Virus record (IMG/VR): IMGVR_UViG_3300047095_000520 | Span: 1-41,691 of that record | Strand: one strand, 5' to 3' | Origin: a virus | Length of the DNA: 41,691 bases | Shown: positions 31,337 to 38,886 of the stretch, piece by piece | Position numbering within the stretch: the first letter of the stretch is position 1 | Layout of the letters: each line of letters begins with the position of its first letter | Made by a program: the position numbers and the translations under genes | The notes under the pieces: generated by a model | What the model was told of the DNA's origin: nothing | The model's database searches: none | The model's input: only the letters and a program-made list of their open reading frames with translations

Positions 31337-32045
31337 ATTATTAAATCTTAAGTCGAAAGACTTCGTTCATTTCCTAAAGTGTTTATCCCGCATAAGTGAC
31401 AAAGCCATATTAGAGGTATCTGATAAAGAGGTATATTCCATCGTCAATTCCGATGATAGGAGTTTGTTCCTATGGGCCAAGATGGATGGGGTGTTTGGAG
31501 TCGATGCGACTCTGAACCTTCCGTCAGTCACCAAGCTGTCCGATGTCATAGAGATGGCGGGATCGCCAGATGTGTCTCTGGGGATTTTGTCGAACAAACT
31601 ACAATATTTGGGGAAAAGTATAAAGTTTGACTACCATCTTCACGATGATGGTATTATAACCAAACCAAAGATTACTTTAGCTAAGATAAAGACGCTGAAG
31701 TATGACTACGAGTTTTACGTCGCCAAGGATTTCCTTAAAACACTGTTGAAAAACAGTTCGGTCTTCAAAGACACCAACAAGTTATACATTTATACAGAGG
31801 ATGATCATCTAGTGTGGAGTCTGTGTGATAAAATGACCCAAAACACCGATAGTCTTACTGTTGAAGGCGGAGAGGTGGATTTTGAAATGGCTCCATTCAT
31901 AATGAAGCTGGATAATTTCCGGTTGATCAACTTTGATAACTGTCTGGATTTCAAATTTGAGATAAACGACACGGGAATTGGGTGTATCACCTTGCGTTTT
32001 CCCGGGTTCGTGTTAAATTATATAGTAACTAGCCTCACAAACTGA
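31326..32045 (+). CDS. 45: gp45-like sliding clamp
   Basis: 239 residues (T4: 228). Alternating beta strands and helices without enzymatic motifs; KAILEVSDKEVYSIVNSDDRSLFLWAKM, TLNLPSVTKLSDVIEM and the C-terminal ITLRFPGFVLNYIVTS follow the gp45 pattern. It forms a trimeric ring that tethers gp43 and, with gp55 and gp33, activates late promoters. No gp44/gp62 loader is present in the window. It overlaps the next start by 1 nt. Confidence 0.85.
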   Translation: MVPELLNLKSKDFVHFLKCLSRISDKAILEVSDKEVYSIVNSDDRSLFLWAKMDGVFGVDATLNLPSVTKLSDVIEMAGSPDVSLGILSNKLQYLGKSIKFDYHLHDDGIITKPKITLAKIKTLKYDYEFYVAKDFLKTLLKNSSVFKDTNKLYIYTEDDHLVWSLCDKMTQNTDSLTVEGGEVDFEMAPFIMKLDNFRLINFDNCLDFKFEINDTGIGCITLRFPGFVLNYIVTSLTN

Positions 32046-32392
32046 TGACTCCTAAACACAAAAACAAAATCACAACTGGTGGATACTTCTTATCACGTCT
32101 TAGAGACAGCGGGTTTATCGCGATCCGGGTATTTGCGAACTATTCTCTGGCAGACCCTCGCAAATGGACCATTATGGTTGACCCCGGAGGGTACTCCTTG
32201 TTTATAACATGTTATACGAACAAGGAGTTCGCGGGAGACGTGGTGTTCGAGTTTAATGACGGAGGGAACAAGTTTCCAAAGAATTATAACTTGAAAACCA
32301 ATTCCATGGAGATTGTAATGACTACTTTGATTGAGCGGGGGGTTTCCCAGAAAACAGAGGGGGACGCTTTCATAAAAGCCAAGGAAGATTAA
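32045..32392 (+). CDS. Hypothetical protein after gene 45
   Basis: 115 residues starting MTPKHKNKITTGGYFLSRLRD. Beta-rich middle (FIAIRVFANYSLADPRKWTIMVDPGGYSLFITCY), charged N-terminus. In T4-like phages small proteins near 45 include RpbA and RegA; I see no convincing match to either. Coupled to gene 45 (start overlaps its stop). Confidence 0.58.
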   Translation: MTPKHKNKITTGGYFLSRLRDSGFIAIRVFANYSLADPRKWTIMVDPGGYSLFITCYTNKEFAGDVVFEFNDGGNKFPKNYNLKTNSMEIVMTTLIERGVSQKTEGDAFIKAKED

Positions 32393-32400
32393 ATATATGT
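32389..32400 (+). promoter_or_regulatory. Late promoter (TTAAATA-N5-ATG)
   Basis: TTAAATA (32389-32395), TATGT, then the ATG at 32401. It overlaps the TAA stop of the previous gene (32390-32392). Confidence 0.68.
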
Positions 32401-32685
32401 ATGGACCCGATTACCAATTTCAGCGAAGAAGAGATCGAACGAGTTATTCGGGACGCTTTGAAGTTGGAGATAGCTGAAAAGCGCAAAATGCCTAACAAGG
32501 TTCAGTTGAATCGGGCGCTGATTGGGACAATCGGGGAGTTTCTCTCTTGTTTCAAGCTTATGGGGTATGATTTAGACGGAAACCCGTTGAGCTTGACAGT
32601 ATACAAGGAGAAAATACAGAAGTCGGCCATAGATAACATGTTTCTCGAAGAAATGGGGCGCTTTTTAGCGTCAAAGTCGCAATAA
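32401..32685 (+). CDS. Hypothetical protein with late promoter
   Basis: 94 residues starting MDPITNFSEEEIERVIRDALK. Helical throughout (LNRALIGTIGEFLSCFKLMGYDLDG; FLEEMGRFLASKSQ). A late element lies 5 nt before the ATG although the gene is in the replication block, so it may supply late transcription to gene 61 as well. No family recognised. Confidence 0.6.
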   Translation: MDPITNFSEEEIERVIRDALKLEIAEKRKMPNKVQLNRALIGTIGEFLSCFKLMGYDLDGNPLSLTVYKEKIQKSAIDNMFLEEMGRFLASKSQ

Positions 32686-32686
32686 T

Positions 32687-32953
32687 ATGTTTTGGAATAA
32701 GAAAAAGCTGCGGGTAGGTCGCTTATATGCGTGCTTGACAGGTATCTACGCTGGTGCGTTTCTAATATACATTAGAACTAGGAAAGACGAGCATGGTTTC
32801 TTGCGTTCTCCGGAGATGGTGAACCTCTGGGTTCCCAAAAAGGAGGTTGACTTTGCGATTGAGGGTGGTATTTTAGAATTTGTAACAGATGTCCCGGCCT
32901 TCGCTCAAAAAGTTGCCGCAGCTAAGTTCGAAGAGAACGAGCTTCGACTTTAA
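32687..32953 (+). CDS. Hypothetical protein overlapping the primase start
   Basis: 88 residues starting MFWNKKKLRVGRLYACLTGIYAGAFLIYIR. The beta-rich N-terminus resembles a small SH3-like barrel (VGRLYACLTGIYAGAFLIYI); the C-terminus has an amphipathic helix (AFAQKVAAAKFEENEL). It overlaps the gp61 start by 65 bp. No family recognised. Confidence 0.55.
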   Translation: MFWNKKKLRVGRLYACLTGIYAGAFLIYIRTRKDEHGFLRSPEMVNLWVPKKEVDFAIEGGILEFVTDVPAFAQKVAAAKFEENELRL

Positions 32954-33989
32954 CCTCCCCTTGGATTATATAATATCCAAGTTCTATGAATACGGCTACA
33001 AGGTAACATATAACAAGTACACGGGTACTTATAACTCCTGTTGCCCCATATGCCGTGAAGGGAAGTCATGGGGGCGTAAAAAGAGATGCTTTTTCATACC
33101 GGGGAACGATAATATATATTGTCACAACTGCGGAAGCAGTCTGAAGCCGTATCAGTGGATACGAGAGGTTTCAGGGATGTCCCATGACGAGCTTGAAGAG
33201 GACTTGGAAGGGGAAGTGTACGACGTCAGGAACGACGTGGTGCCTAACGAGACCCCGGTGGAGGTTCCCACCCTTCCCGAAGACAGTATCAACCTTTTTG
33301 ACCCGATTCAGGTCGATTTTTACCGGGAAAACCTTAAAATTAAGGCAGCGATCCAGTATATTCATAGTAGAAGGCTTGATACCGCTATAAACAGGCCGGA
33401 TGCATTATATATCAGTCTTAACGACAAGTTTCAAGGTAATCGTTTGGTCATTCCCTTTAAAAACGAGGAGGGAAAGATAGTTTTCTACCAAACTAGGAAG
33501 ATATTCGATTGGGATGATGGTCCTAGTTACCTATCCAAACCCAATTCCGATAAAACATTGTTCGGTATCGATAAGATCAATCCTGATAAGGATACGGTTT
33601 TCCTATTTGAGGGTCCATTGGACTCTTTCTTCGTGAAGAATGCGATAGGAGTTGCAGGAATCAACAAGGGAAACTTCCGATTCACCACTACTCAACAGGA
33701 ACAGCTTCAATCATTGATGATGTTTCGTAAGATATGGGTTCTGGACAACCAATGGGTCGATGAAACCGCCAGAGTGAAGACGTTCCAGCTATTAGACATG
33801 GGAGAATGTGTGTTTATCTGGCCAAAAGACAAGAAAGAGTATAAGGATTTCAATGAAATGTGTATTAGTTATGGTATCGATGGTATATCATCGTCCTATA
33901 TAACGCAAAACAGCCAATGTGGACCATCGGCTGTTTATAAGTGTAAGCTTTTGTTTGGGAAGTTATATTTAAGTATGGGGTCCACCTAA
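32889..33989 (+). CDS. 61: gp61-like DNA primase
   Basis: 366 residues (T4: 342). Zinc-binding domain C52-P-I-C55 and C78-H-N-C81, then a Toprim core with VFLFEGPLDSFFVKNAIG (E-G and D-x-D-type acidic residues) and KIWVLDNQ, RVKTFQLL. With gp41 it forms the primosome that synthesises RNA primers. The ATG at 32889 makes a long overlap with the previous gene; a TTG at 32962 is an alternative. Its last 21 bp overlap the convergent late gene. Confidence 0.86.
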   Translation: MSRPSLKKLPQLSSKRTSFDFNLPLDYIISKFYEYGYKVTYNKYTGTYNSCCPICREGKSWGRKKRCFFIPGNDNIYCHNCGSSLKPYQWIREVSGMSHDELEEDLEGEVYDVRNDVVPNETPVEVPTLPEDSINLFDPIQVDFYRENLKIKAAIQYIHSRRLDTAINRPDALYISLNDKFQGNRLVIPFKNEEGKIVFYQTRKIFDWDDGPSYLSKPNSDKTLFGIDKINPDKDTVFLFEGPLDSFFVKNAIGVAGINKGNFRFTTTQQEQLQSLMMFRKIWVLDNQWVDETARVKTFQLLDMGECVFIWPKDKKEYKDFNEMCISYGIDGISSSYITQNSQCGPSAVYKCKLLFGKLYLSMGST

Positions 33990-34304
33990 ATCCGTTTTAT
34001 GTTTAGTAGCAACCATATCTCGAATCTCATCGGCTTTTTTATAGTATGGTTCCATATATGCTAGAAATTCAGCATAATTCCAATTCGCATGGGTTTTGAG
34101 AAATTCATCGGAGCGGGCGGTTATTTCAGCATAAGCGTTGAAAATTAGTTGTAAATCTTTTTCATATGGAGTGGGATTCGGAGAAGGTTGTACGGCACCG
34201 AAGCCAGATGGCCAGCCCGGTCTACTATACTCCTTGTCGCGGTTTTTTTTTGCTCCTTCGGTTAGTAGCTCTCCGATTGCGATTATGTCTTGTTTAAAGC
34301 TCAT
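33969..34304 (-). CDS. Small late protein with putative capsid-targeting N-terminus
   Basis: 111 residues starting MSFKQDIIAIGELLTEGAKKN. The N-terminal helix ends L14-T-E16/G17, a very good prohead protease site. A Pro/Ser-rich linker (GFGAVQPSPNPTPYEKD) and a helical domain (LIFNAYAEITARSDEFLKTH) follow. Late promoter 5 nt before the ATG. Likely an internal head or virion protein; no family recognised. Confidence 0.6.
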   Translation of the reverse strand: MSFKQDIIAIGELLTEGAKKNRDKEYSRPGWPSGFGAVQPSPNPTPYEKDLQLIFNAYAEITARSDEFLKTHANWNYAEFLAYMEPYYKKADEIRDMVATKHKTDLGGPHT

Positions 34305-34316
34305 GGTATTATTTAT
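34305..34316 (-). promoter_or_regulatory. Late promoter (ATAAATA-N5-ATG)
   Basis: ATAAATA on the minus strand at 34310-34316, ATACC, then the ATG at 34304. Closest to the T4 TATAAATA core. Confidence 0.7.
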
Positions 34317-34318
34317 CG

Positions 34319-34846
34319 TTAAGCGAATACTTTAGGTCGGGTCTTTGCCTTTGGGGTTGGAGCGACGGGGGAAGTATCTTCGTCTGGAGAATCATCGTCG
34401 TTATCCAAGACCGCCCTAACATACTCAACACAGTCTTCAATTGTTCTAATCGGAGGGTCGGAATCGACCCATTTATACGGATTTCGCCTATCGGTGGGGT
34501 CATATCTCCGTAATACATTTGTGCCTAATATTCTTTTAGCTTTTCCGGCGTGGTCGTTTCCAAATATTAAAACTTCCATACCTATCAGGATACTTTCTGG
34601 AGGGTCAGTGAAATGAGACCTGATAGAGACGAGAACAAACCTTGTTCCTTTATATGTAAAGGTTATGGTTATAGCTTGATACTTAGGGCTGGGGTCAGCA
34701 ACTAGGTCTCCCCGTACTTCAAAATCATCACCGTTTTCTAGTAAGGATTTAAAACCGTAAAACAAGTTTTTGTTTACGTTTTGGTAAGTTAGCTGGAGGA
34801 CACTTTCATATAACTCCGCTATAGCCTGTTGATCATTCATGGGCAT
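34319..34846 (-). CDS. Late protein with putative capsid-targeting N-terminus
   Basis: 175 residues from the ATG at 34846 (MPMNDQQAIAELYESVL); the frame extends to a GTG at 34873, but that lies before the predicted +1 of the late element at 34877-34883. IAELYESVL is almost the same as the N-terminal helices at 7774 and 13890; L12-Y-E14/S15 is a candidate cleavage site. The core is beta-rich (YQAITITFTYKGTRFVLVSI); the C-terminus has an acidic stretch and a basic tail (PKAKTRPKVFA). Function unknown. Confidence 0.6.
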   Translation of the reverse strand: MPMNDQQAIAELYESVLQLTYQNVNKNLFYGFKSLLENGDDFEVRGDLVADPSPKYQAITITFTYKGTRFVLVSIRSHFTDPPESILIGMEVLIFGNDHAGKAKRILGTNVLRRYDPTDRRNPYKWVDSDPPIRTIEDCVEYVRAVLDNDDDSPDEDTSPVAPTPKAKTRPKVFA

Positions 34847-34869
34847 GGCTCGTTGAGTATCAACAAAAA

Positions 34870-35307
34870 TCACACATATTTAAATCTTGCATTTTGGGTC
34901 TGCGCCATGAAACCTAGGAAGTTCTGGTGTAGGGACGCCAAGTCGGAAGCCACCCGGGAAATCTTGGTTTGTTGGGATTGCTTCATTTTATCCATAACCG
35001 TGTCCGGTTCGGCGGCAGCTAGCTTGGATTGAACGCTATTAGGATCTTCACTGTTGAGAAAGCTTAAAAACTCTTCAATTTTGTCAATCCAACTTTGTAA
35101 TTCGGATACGATTTGCTGGTTTCGACGGCTCATGGCGTCTGCGACTTCGCTAGGAGGTCCGTCTTGTTCGGGAGGACTCATGTCCATGTCGAATTCACCG
35201 GGGTTGGTGCCATCTTCCAAAGAACCTTCCATTGCTCTACGTTCCAAGTCCGCATCCAAGTCATTTTCTCGTAAAATCCTAATGAAGGTATTCTTATACT
35301 TACTCAT
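34870..35307 (-). CDS. Late protein, possible internal head protein
   Basis: 145 residues starting MSKYKNTFIRILRENDLDADLE. L12-R-E14/N15 fits the processing pattern. Acidic Gly/Pro linker (residues 25-55), then helical segments (QQIVSELQSWIDKIEEFLSFL; VASDLASLHQNFLGFM). Its 3' end carries the TTTAAATA element of the next gene. Late promoter 5 nt before the ATG. No family recognised. Confidence 0.6.
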   Translation of the reverse strand: MSKYKNTFIRILRENDLDADLERRAMEGSLEDGTNPGEFDMDMSPPEQDGPPSEVADAMSRRNQQIVSELQSWIDKIEEFLSFLNSEDPNSVQSKLAAAEPDTVMDKMKQSQQTKISRVASDLASLHQNFLGFMAQTQNARFKYV

Positions 35308-35335
35308 GACATTATTTAGTCATATAAGGTAAATA
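35308..35335. promoter_or_regulatory. Divergent pair of late promoters
   Basis: Leftward CTAAATA (35313-35319) 5 nt before the ATG at 35307, and rightward GTAAATA (35329-35335) 5 nt before the ATG at 35341. The two cores are only 9 bp apart. Confidence 0.65.
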
Positions 35336-35340
35336 ATCTT

Positions 35341-35736
35341 ATGGCAATCAAAGGAGAATCCCCTTATTCGACAAAATTCGCGTCAGGTGATATCAATCAC
35401 ACGCTGGATACCGAAGGGGCGTTTAGACAATACAAGAAGGAAGAGAGGGAGACTCATACCGGACCAAACACCCTCCCATACGAGATGGGAAACCTGCCAC
35501 AGTACTTTGGTATGATGGTTGATGGGGGAATGCAAGCGGCAAAGCTAATTGAAGACCTATTGAAGACTAAAGACGTAGAACATAAAAAATCACTTCTAAA
35601 GTTGAAGAGGGATACTGAAAAAATGGTATTATATCTCCTTCAAAACGTAGATACGGTCTTGGAAAAATACACTATCGGGGCTAAACACGCGGCAGACGAC
35701 GTGGAGGACGCGAAATTGGATGACGAACTCTATTGA
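35341..35736 (+). CDS. Hypothetical late protein
   Basis: 131 residues starting MAIKGESPYSTKFASGDINH. Charged N-terminus, then helices (YFGMMVDGGMQAAKLIEDLLK; LLKLKRDTEKMVLYLLQNVDTVLEKY) and an acidic tail. Expressed from a late promoter. The TGA stop is embedded in the TTGACA of the next promoter. Possible virion or assembly protein. Confidence 0.6.
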   Translation: MAIKGESPYSTKFASGDINHTLDTEGAFRQYKKEERETHTGPNTLPYEMGNLPQYFGMMVDGGMQAAKLIEDLLKTKDVEHKKSLLKLKRDTEKMVLYLLQNVDTVLEKYTIGAKHAADDVEDAKLDDELY

Positions 35737-35760
35737 CAATCGGAAAAACCGTGCTAGAGT
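35733..35760 (+). promoter_or_regulatory. Early promoter with extended -10
   Basis: TTGACA (35733-35738, containing the previous TGA stop), a 16-nt spacer ending GTGC, TAGAGT (35755-35760), 6 nt, then the ATG at 35767. Predicted leaderless mRNA. Confidence 0.7.
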
Positions 35761-35766
35761 AGCGAT

Positions 35767-36243
35767 ATGACTGATGAGTGGAAGAAAGCAGCGAAGAAAC
35801 TAGTGTGGGTGGTCGTCGCCAGTGCCGTACTCGCGTATGGACTGTCTGAATTGACCAATACAGATGGGATTCCCATATTCGCGGTGATTCTCCCGTTCCC
35901 GGTGTTATATGTATTCTCAAACATGTTCTCCAAGAAGGAGGAATCCGAAGAAGTCAACAGTCTTCGGTTCGTTATAGAGGAATATAGTGCGGTTTTAGAT
36001 GAGCAAATAGAGGTTATTAAGGAGTACGAGGATATTTTTGACAGTCAGTTGGTGGAACTGCCATGTATTTGTGGTGGTAATACATTTAAAGGGTTATTCT
36101 CTCCCAATTTGGAGAACATGGTTGAGTGTGAGAAGTGTCACAATAAGTATAAGGTGACGGTTACATACGATTCCATATTACAAACCGATCCTATAGATAT
36201 AAATGCTCCCTTAATTCCACCTTCACCCGAAAATGTGTCGTAA
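35767..36243 (+). CDS. Membrane protein with C-terminal zinc ribbon
   Basis: 158 residues. Two membrane segments (about 10-28, LVWVVVASAVLAYGL; and about 35-52, IPIFAVILPFPVLYVF), a helical linker (RFVIEEYSAVLDEQIEVIKEY) and a zinc-ribbon-like C-terminal domain (CICGGN ... CEKCHNKY). The soluble part would face the cytoplasm. Function unknown; early expression and membrane location suit host takeover or exclusion. First gene of a small early operon with the ATP-grasp enzyme. Confidence 0.65.
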   Translation: MTDEWKKAAKKLVWVVVASAVLAYGLSELTNTDGIPIFAVILPFPVLYVFSNMFSKKEESEEVNSLRFVIEEYSAVLDEQIEVIKEYEDIFDSQLVELPCICGGNTFKGLFSPNLENMVECEKCHNKYKVTVTYDSILQTDPIDINAPLIPPSPENVS

Positions 36244-36272
36244 AACACTAGGATATCCTTTGGGAAAGTTTT

Positions 36273-36506
36273 ATGATAGTAAAAATAGGTAGGGCTGATG
36301 GTTCAGTCGAGGAGATGGGGGTTGATGAGTTTACGAAATGGATGTGTTTGGTTGAAGCATTTTATTTTATAGATCAAAAAGCCAAAGAACTGAAGGTGAA
36401 CGTGGATAATTTGGTAAAACCGATGATGATCGAACAATATATATTGACGAGATTCCCCGGGATGAGACATGACGTGGAATGTGAGGCACGGCTAGGACGC
36501 TTATGA
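36273..36506 (+). CDS. Hypothetical protein
   Basis: 77 residues starting MIVKIGRADGSVEEMGVDEF. N-terminal beta hairpin, then helices (WMCLVEAFYFIDQKAKELKV). Its TGA overlaps the ATG of the ATP-grasp gene, so they are coupled. Not recognised. Confidence 0.55.
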   Translation: MIVKIGRADGSVEEMGVDEFTKWMCLVEAFYFIDQKAKELKVNVDNLVKPMMIEQYILTRFPGMRHDVECEARLGRL

Positions 36507-37291
36507 ATGTTATATTTCAACAGGAGTATTTTGAGGAAGAACTTCCAATTTGGGAGAAAAAGGGAGCGATTATTGCCAGTGGTCTATATGATGCGGAGCA
36601 TGGACTGGATTTCGCCCCCATTATTGCTAGGGGAACCATCGCGTTTTACAAGGTGTTTCAAAGATCTCTCCTACAAAGAGGATGGCCGGATTTGACTTGG
36701 CCGTTTAATAACAACTGGAACAAGTATTCATATGATAGGTTGTTACTCTGTTCGGGTATACTAAACGACAGCACTACTACTGAGATATTTTACAATACGG
36801 AGCATAGTAATCTACCTATACATGACGTGGAGAGCTGTTTTAGCGAAGATGCCCCTAGAATATGGATACGAAGTGTGTCCGGGTCTAAAAACTTCTCCGG
36901 GGGCGTCTTTAGTAAGGAGGAATATGCAGCCGAACTACAATATTTGGAGCAAAAATGCCCGGATATCAGTTTAGTGATATCTACCCCTAAGATTCTGGGT
37001 TGTGAGTGGAGAGTTGTAATTATCAATGATGAGATTATAAGCGCATCTCAATATATGGATGCTGGAAATCCAGTTTATAACTCGGACGTTCCAACCGCAG
37101 TGTTAAAGTTCGCGGAAAGATGGAGAAAACAGAATATGTTCTCAATTTCCGGGTCGTATGTGCTGGATGTTTGTGAGTACAACGAGGATCTAAAGGTAGT
37201 AGAAGCCAATAACCTACTTACTAGCGGGTGGTATAGCTGCGATGTTGAAAAGATTGTGGATAAGCTATACGAGGTGGTTGGAGCGATATGA
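36503..37291 (+). CDS. ATP-grasp domain enzyme (R2K-like)
   Basis: 262 residues. IWIRSVSGSKNFSGGVFSKEEY, CEWRVVIINDEIISASQY and YVLDVCEYNEDLKVVEANNLLTSGWY form the ATP-grasp core with the paired Arg/Lys and metal-binding E-x-N residues of the R2K-type clade. These enzymes activate a carboxylate with ATP and join it to an amine, typically adding an amino acid or peptide. Substrate unknown. The last 71 bp are antisense to the glycosyltransferase gene. Confidence 0.75.
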   Translation: MNVIFQQEYFEEELPIWEKKGAIIASGLYDAEHGLDFAPIIARGTIAFYKVFQRSLLQRGWPDLTWPFNNNWNKYSYDRLLLCSGILNDSTTTEIFYNTEHSNLPIHDVESCFSEDAPRIWIRSVSGSKNFSGGVFSKEEYAAELQYLEQKCPDISLVISTPKILGCEWRVVIINDEIISASQYMDAGNPVYNSDVPTAVLKFAERWRKQNMFSISGSYVLDVCEYNEDLKVVEANNLLTSGWYSCDVEKIVDKLYEVVGAI

Positions 37292-38105
37292 TTTCGTCTT
37301 CGATCTCTTTCACCTTCTCTGGAGAAACAACATCTTTAAAATGATCTAATAGTTCCGTAGTGTTTAATCCTAGTTCTCGGAACCCGATAAGGTAATTTCG
37401 GAACCGATCTTCCAGATTATTAGGATAAGTAGTGCCGTTTGGACGGTCAAACCTATGCATCCATCGTAAAAAGGGCAGACAAAGGGCCATTTTACCATGT
37501 TTTTTATACTTTTCATGGATATAAACCTCTTCTCCTCCGAATCCTCGGAAGTTTTTGTTGTATCCCAACCACGAATCCTTCCTACAGGAGAATAATCCCA
37601 TGCCTTGTGAGGGTATTTCGAATGGTGGGGCGTCTGGATTGACTCCTCTATCATCGGTTTGCCACTGTCCCCACATATATTCGCTCCAAGTTCGGTCAAA
37701 ATGGGTGCTTATACTGGTTAAATCGTCGTAAATGAGGGGTCCATGTAGTAAATTACCCTCGTCCTGCCCATTATCGAAGAATGTTATGAGTTTTTTAAGA
37801 GCGCCGGGGGCTACCATTACGTGACTATCCATACATATCACATATGGAGTGTCCGCAAGGTCGAAAACCTTGTTTTTTATGGTAGTTGACTCGTATTTGG
37901 TGAACGGAAGGTATTGAAACGGTTCACCTAGCCAACTGGTGAAGTTTCGGACTGCGGTTCCATGGGAATCCCATGGGCTATTGTCCACAATTACAAACTC
38001 GATGTCATCGAGTATCTCTTTATGGTACATTCGGATACTTTGTATGGTAAAATACACCCCATCGTAGTCATTATGGGTGGCCATTCCAATTGTAAGCTTT
38101 CTCAT
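37221..38105 (-). CDS. Glycosyltransferase family 2 (GT-A)
   Basis: 294 residues. LTIGMATHNDYDGVYFTIQSI, IEFVIVDNSP, NKVFDLADTPYVICMDSHVMV (DxH in place of DxD), GLFSCRKDSWLGYNKNF and GGEEVYIHEKYKKHG are GT2 motifs including the acceptor-site Glu-Glu. Transfers a sugar, probably to protein or polysaccharide. Its position directly after two Thr/Pro-rich virion proteins makes it a candidate for glycosylating them. The start at 38105 has a weak promoter-like upstream (TTGTAA, then TAATTA). Confidence 0.82.
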   Translation of the reverse strand: MRKLTIGMATHNDYDGVYFTIQSIRMYHKEILDDIEFVIVDNSPWDSHGTAVRNFTSWLGEPFQYLPFTKYESTTIKNKVFDLADTPYVICMDSHVMVAPGALKKLITFFDNGQDEGNLLHGPLIYDDLTSISTHFDRTWSEYMWGQWQTDDRGVNPDAPPFEIPSQGMGLFSCRKDSWLGYNKNFRGFGGEEVYIHEKYKKHGKMALCLPFLRWMHRFDRPNGTTYPNNLEDRFRNYLIGFRELGLNTTELLDHFKDVVSPEKVKEIEDEIISLQPPRIAYPQSFQHRSYTTR

Positions 38106-38115
38106 ACTTTAATTA

Positions 38116-38886
38116 TCAAAAGTTCAACGATTTACAATACCCCGGTTTAGGACAAAGTACTCCTGATGGCGGTGGAGTTCCTATAAACGTTGTAATAGGT
38201 TTCCTAGTGGTCTTGGTAGGTCTAGGAGTAGTGGTATACGTAGTCGTAGTGACGCTGAAGACGGACGTGGGAGCGGCGGTAGTGGTGGATAGAGCTATCG
38301 GAGGGATTGTTACCGTTGGCCACCAAGACGTTGATCTGGCGGGCGTGGTGGGTATGGGAGAAGTTGGTTTCGCAGTGGTCTTGGTCGTCCGAGTGGTTGT
38401 CCGCGTGGTGGATGAGGTAGTTGTGGTAGTCCCGGGAGAAGGAGTAGTTGTAGTTGAAGTCGTTCCTGATGTATAGGATATATTGACGTTTATGGGAGTG
38501 TATACGATCAAGTCATCCGAAGTGGTAGATATTGTCATGGCTCCATACTGTAGGGTATTAAACCATACCGAAGCGGAAAGAACTGTCGCGTAAGTAGGTG
38601 CGAAGCTTACTAAATCAAGATAAAACTCTACATTCGCGGCAGTTGTTATCAACCCATCCTCTTTTAGTCTAGGAAGGTCGATGGAAAACATTATACTATC
38701 ATCTTCAAACGCGCTGAAGTAGTAGGTACTGAATATTTCTTGAGGTATCCCGCTCAAACCTACTTGAATTTGTGAATATTCGTTTTCCCGTTCAGACGTA
38801 GACGTACTATCGCTCAGGATAGACACGATTAGGTTTTTTTCAAACATCCTAGTGGATGTAGGGGAGTTCACATATACAATATCCAT
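38116..38886 (-). CDS. Virion adhesin with Thr/Pro-rich mucin-like stalk
   Basis: 256 residues. N-terminal beta-rich domain (residues 1-130; TSTRMFEKNLIVSILSD, EFYLDLVSFAP), then about 100 residues made almost only of Thr, Ser, Pro, Arg and Lys (for example TTTTTSSTTRTTTRTTKTT), ending in CPKPGYCKSLNF. The stalk is of the type that is O-glycosylated in mucins and could be modified by the neighbouring glycosyltransferase. The C-terminal peptide is shared with 38895-39623. Late promoter 5 nt before the ATG. Confidence 0.65.
   Translation of the reverse strand: MDIVYVNSPTSTRMFEKNLIVSILSDSTSTSERENEYSQIQVGLSGIPQEIFSTYYFSAFEDDSIMFSIDLPRLKEDGLITTAANVEFYLDLVSFAPTYATVLSASVWFNTLQYGAMTISTTSDDLIVYTPINVNISYTSGTTSTTTTPSPGTTTTTSSTTRTTTRTTKTTAKPTSPIPTTPARSTSWWPTVTIPPIALSTTTAAPTSVFSVTTTTYTTTPRPTKTTRKPITTFIGTPPPSGVLCPKPGYCKSLNF

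Noticed and set aside
33908-33936. Hairpin AAACAGCC/GGCTGTTT as a terminator of gene 61
   Set aside because: It lies within the coding end of the primase, about 50 bp before the stop, and has no following T-run; chance or coding constraint is as likely.
38207-38476. Val/Gly-rich plus-strand frame of 89 codons
   Set aside because: It is the complement of the Thr-rich stalk (ACN codons read as GTN), a low-complexity shadow.
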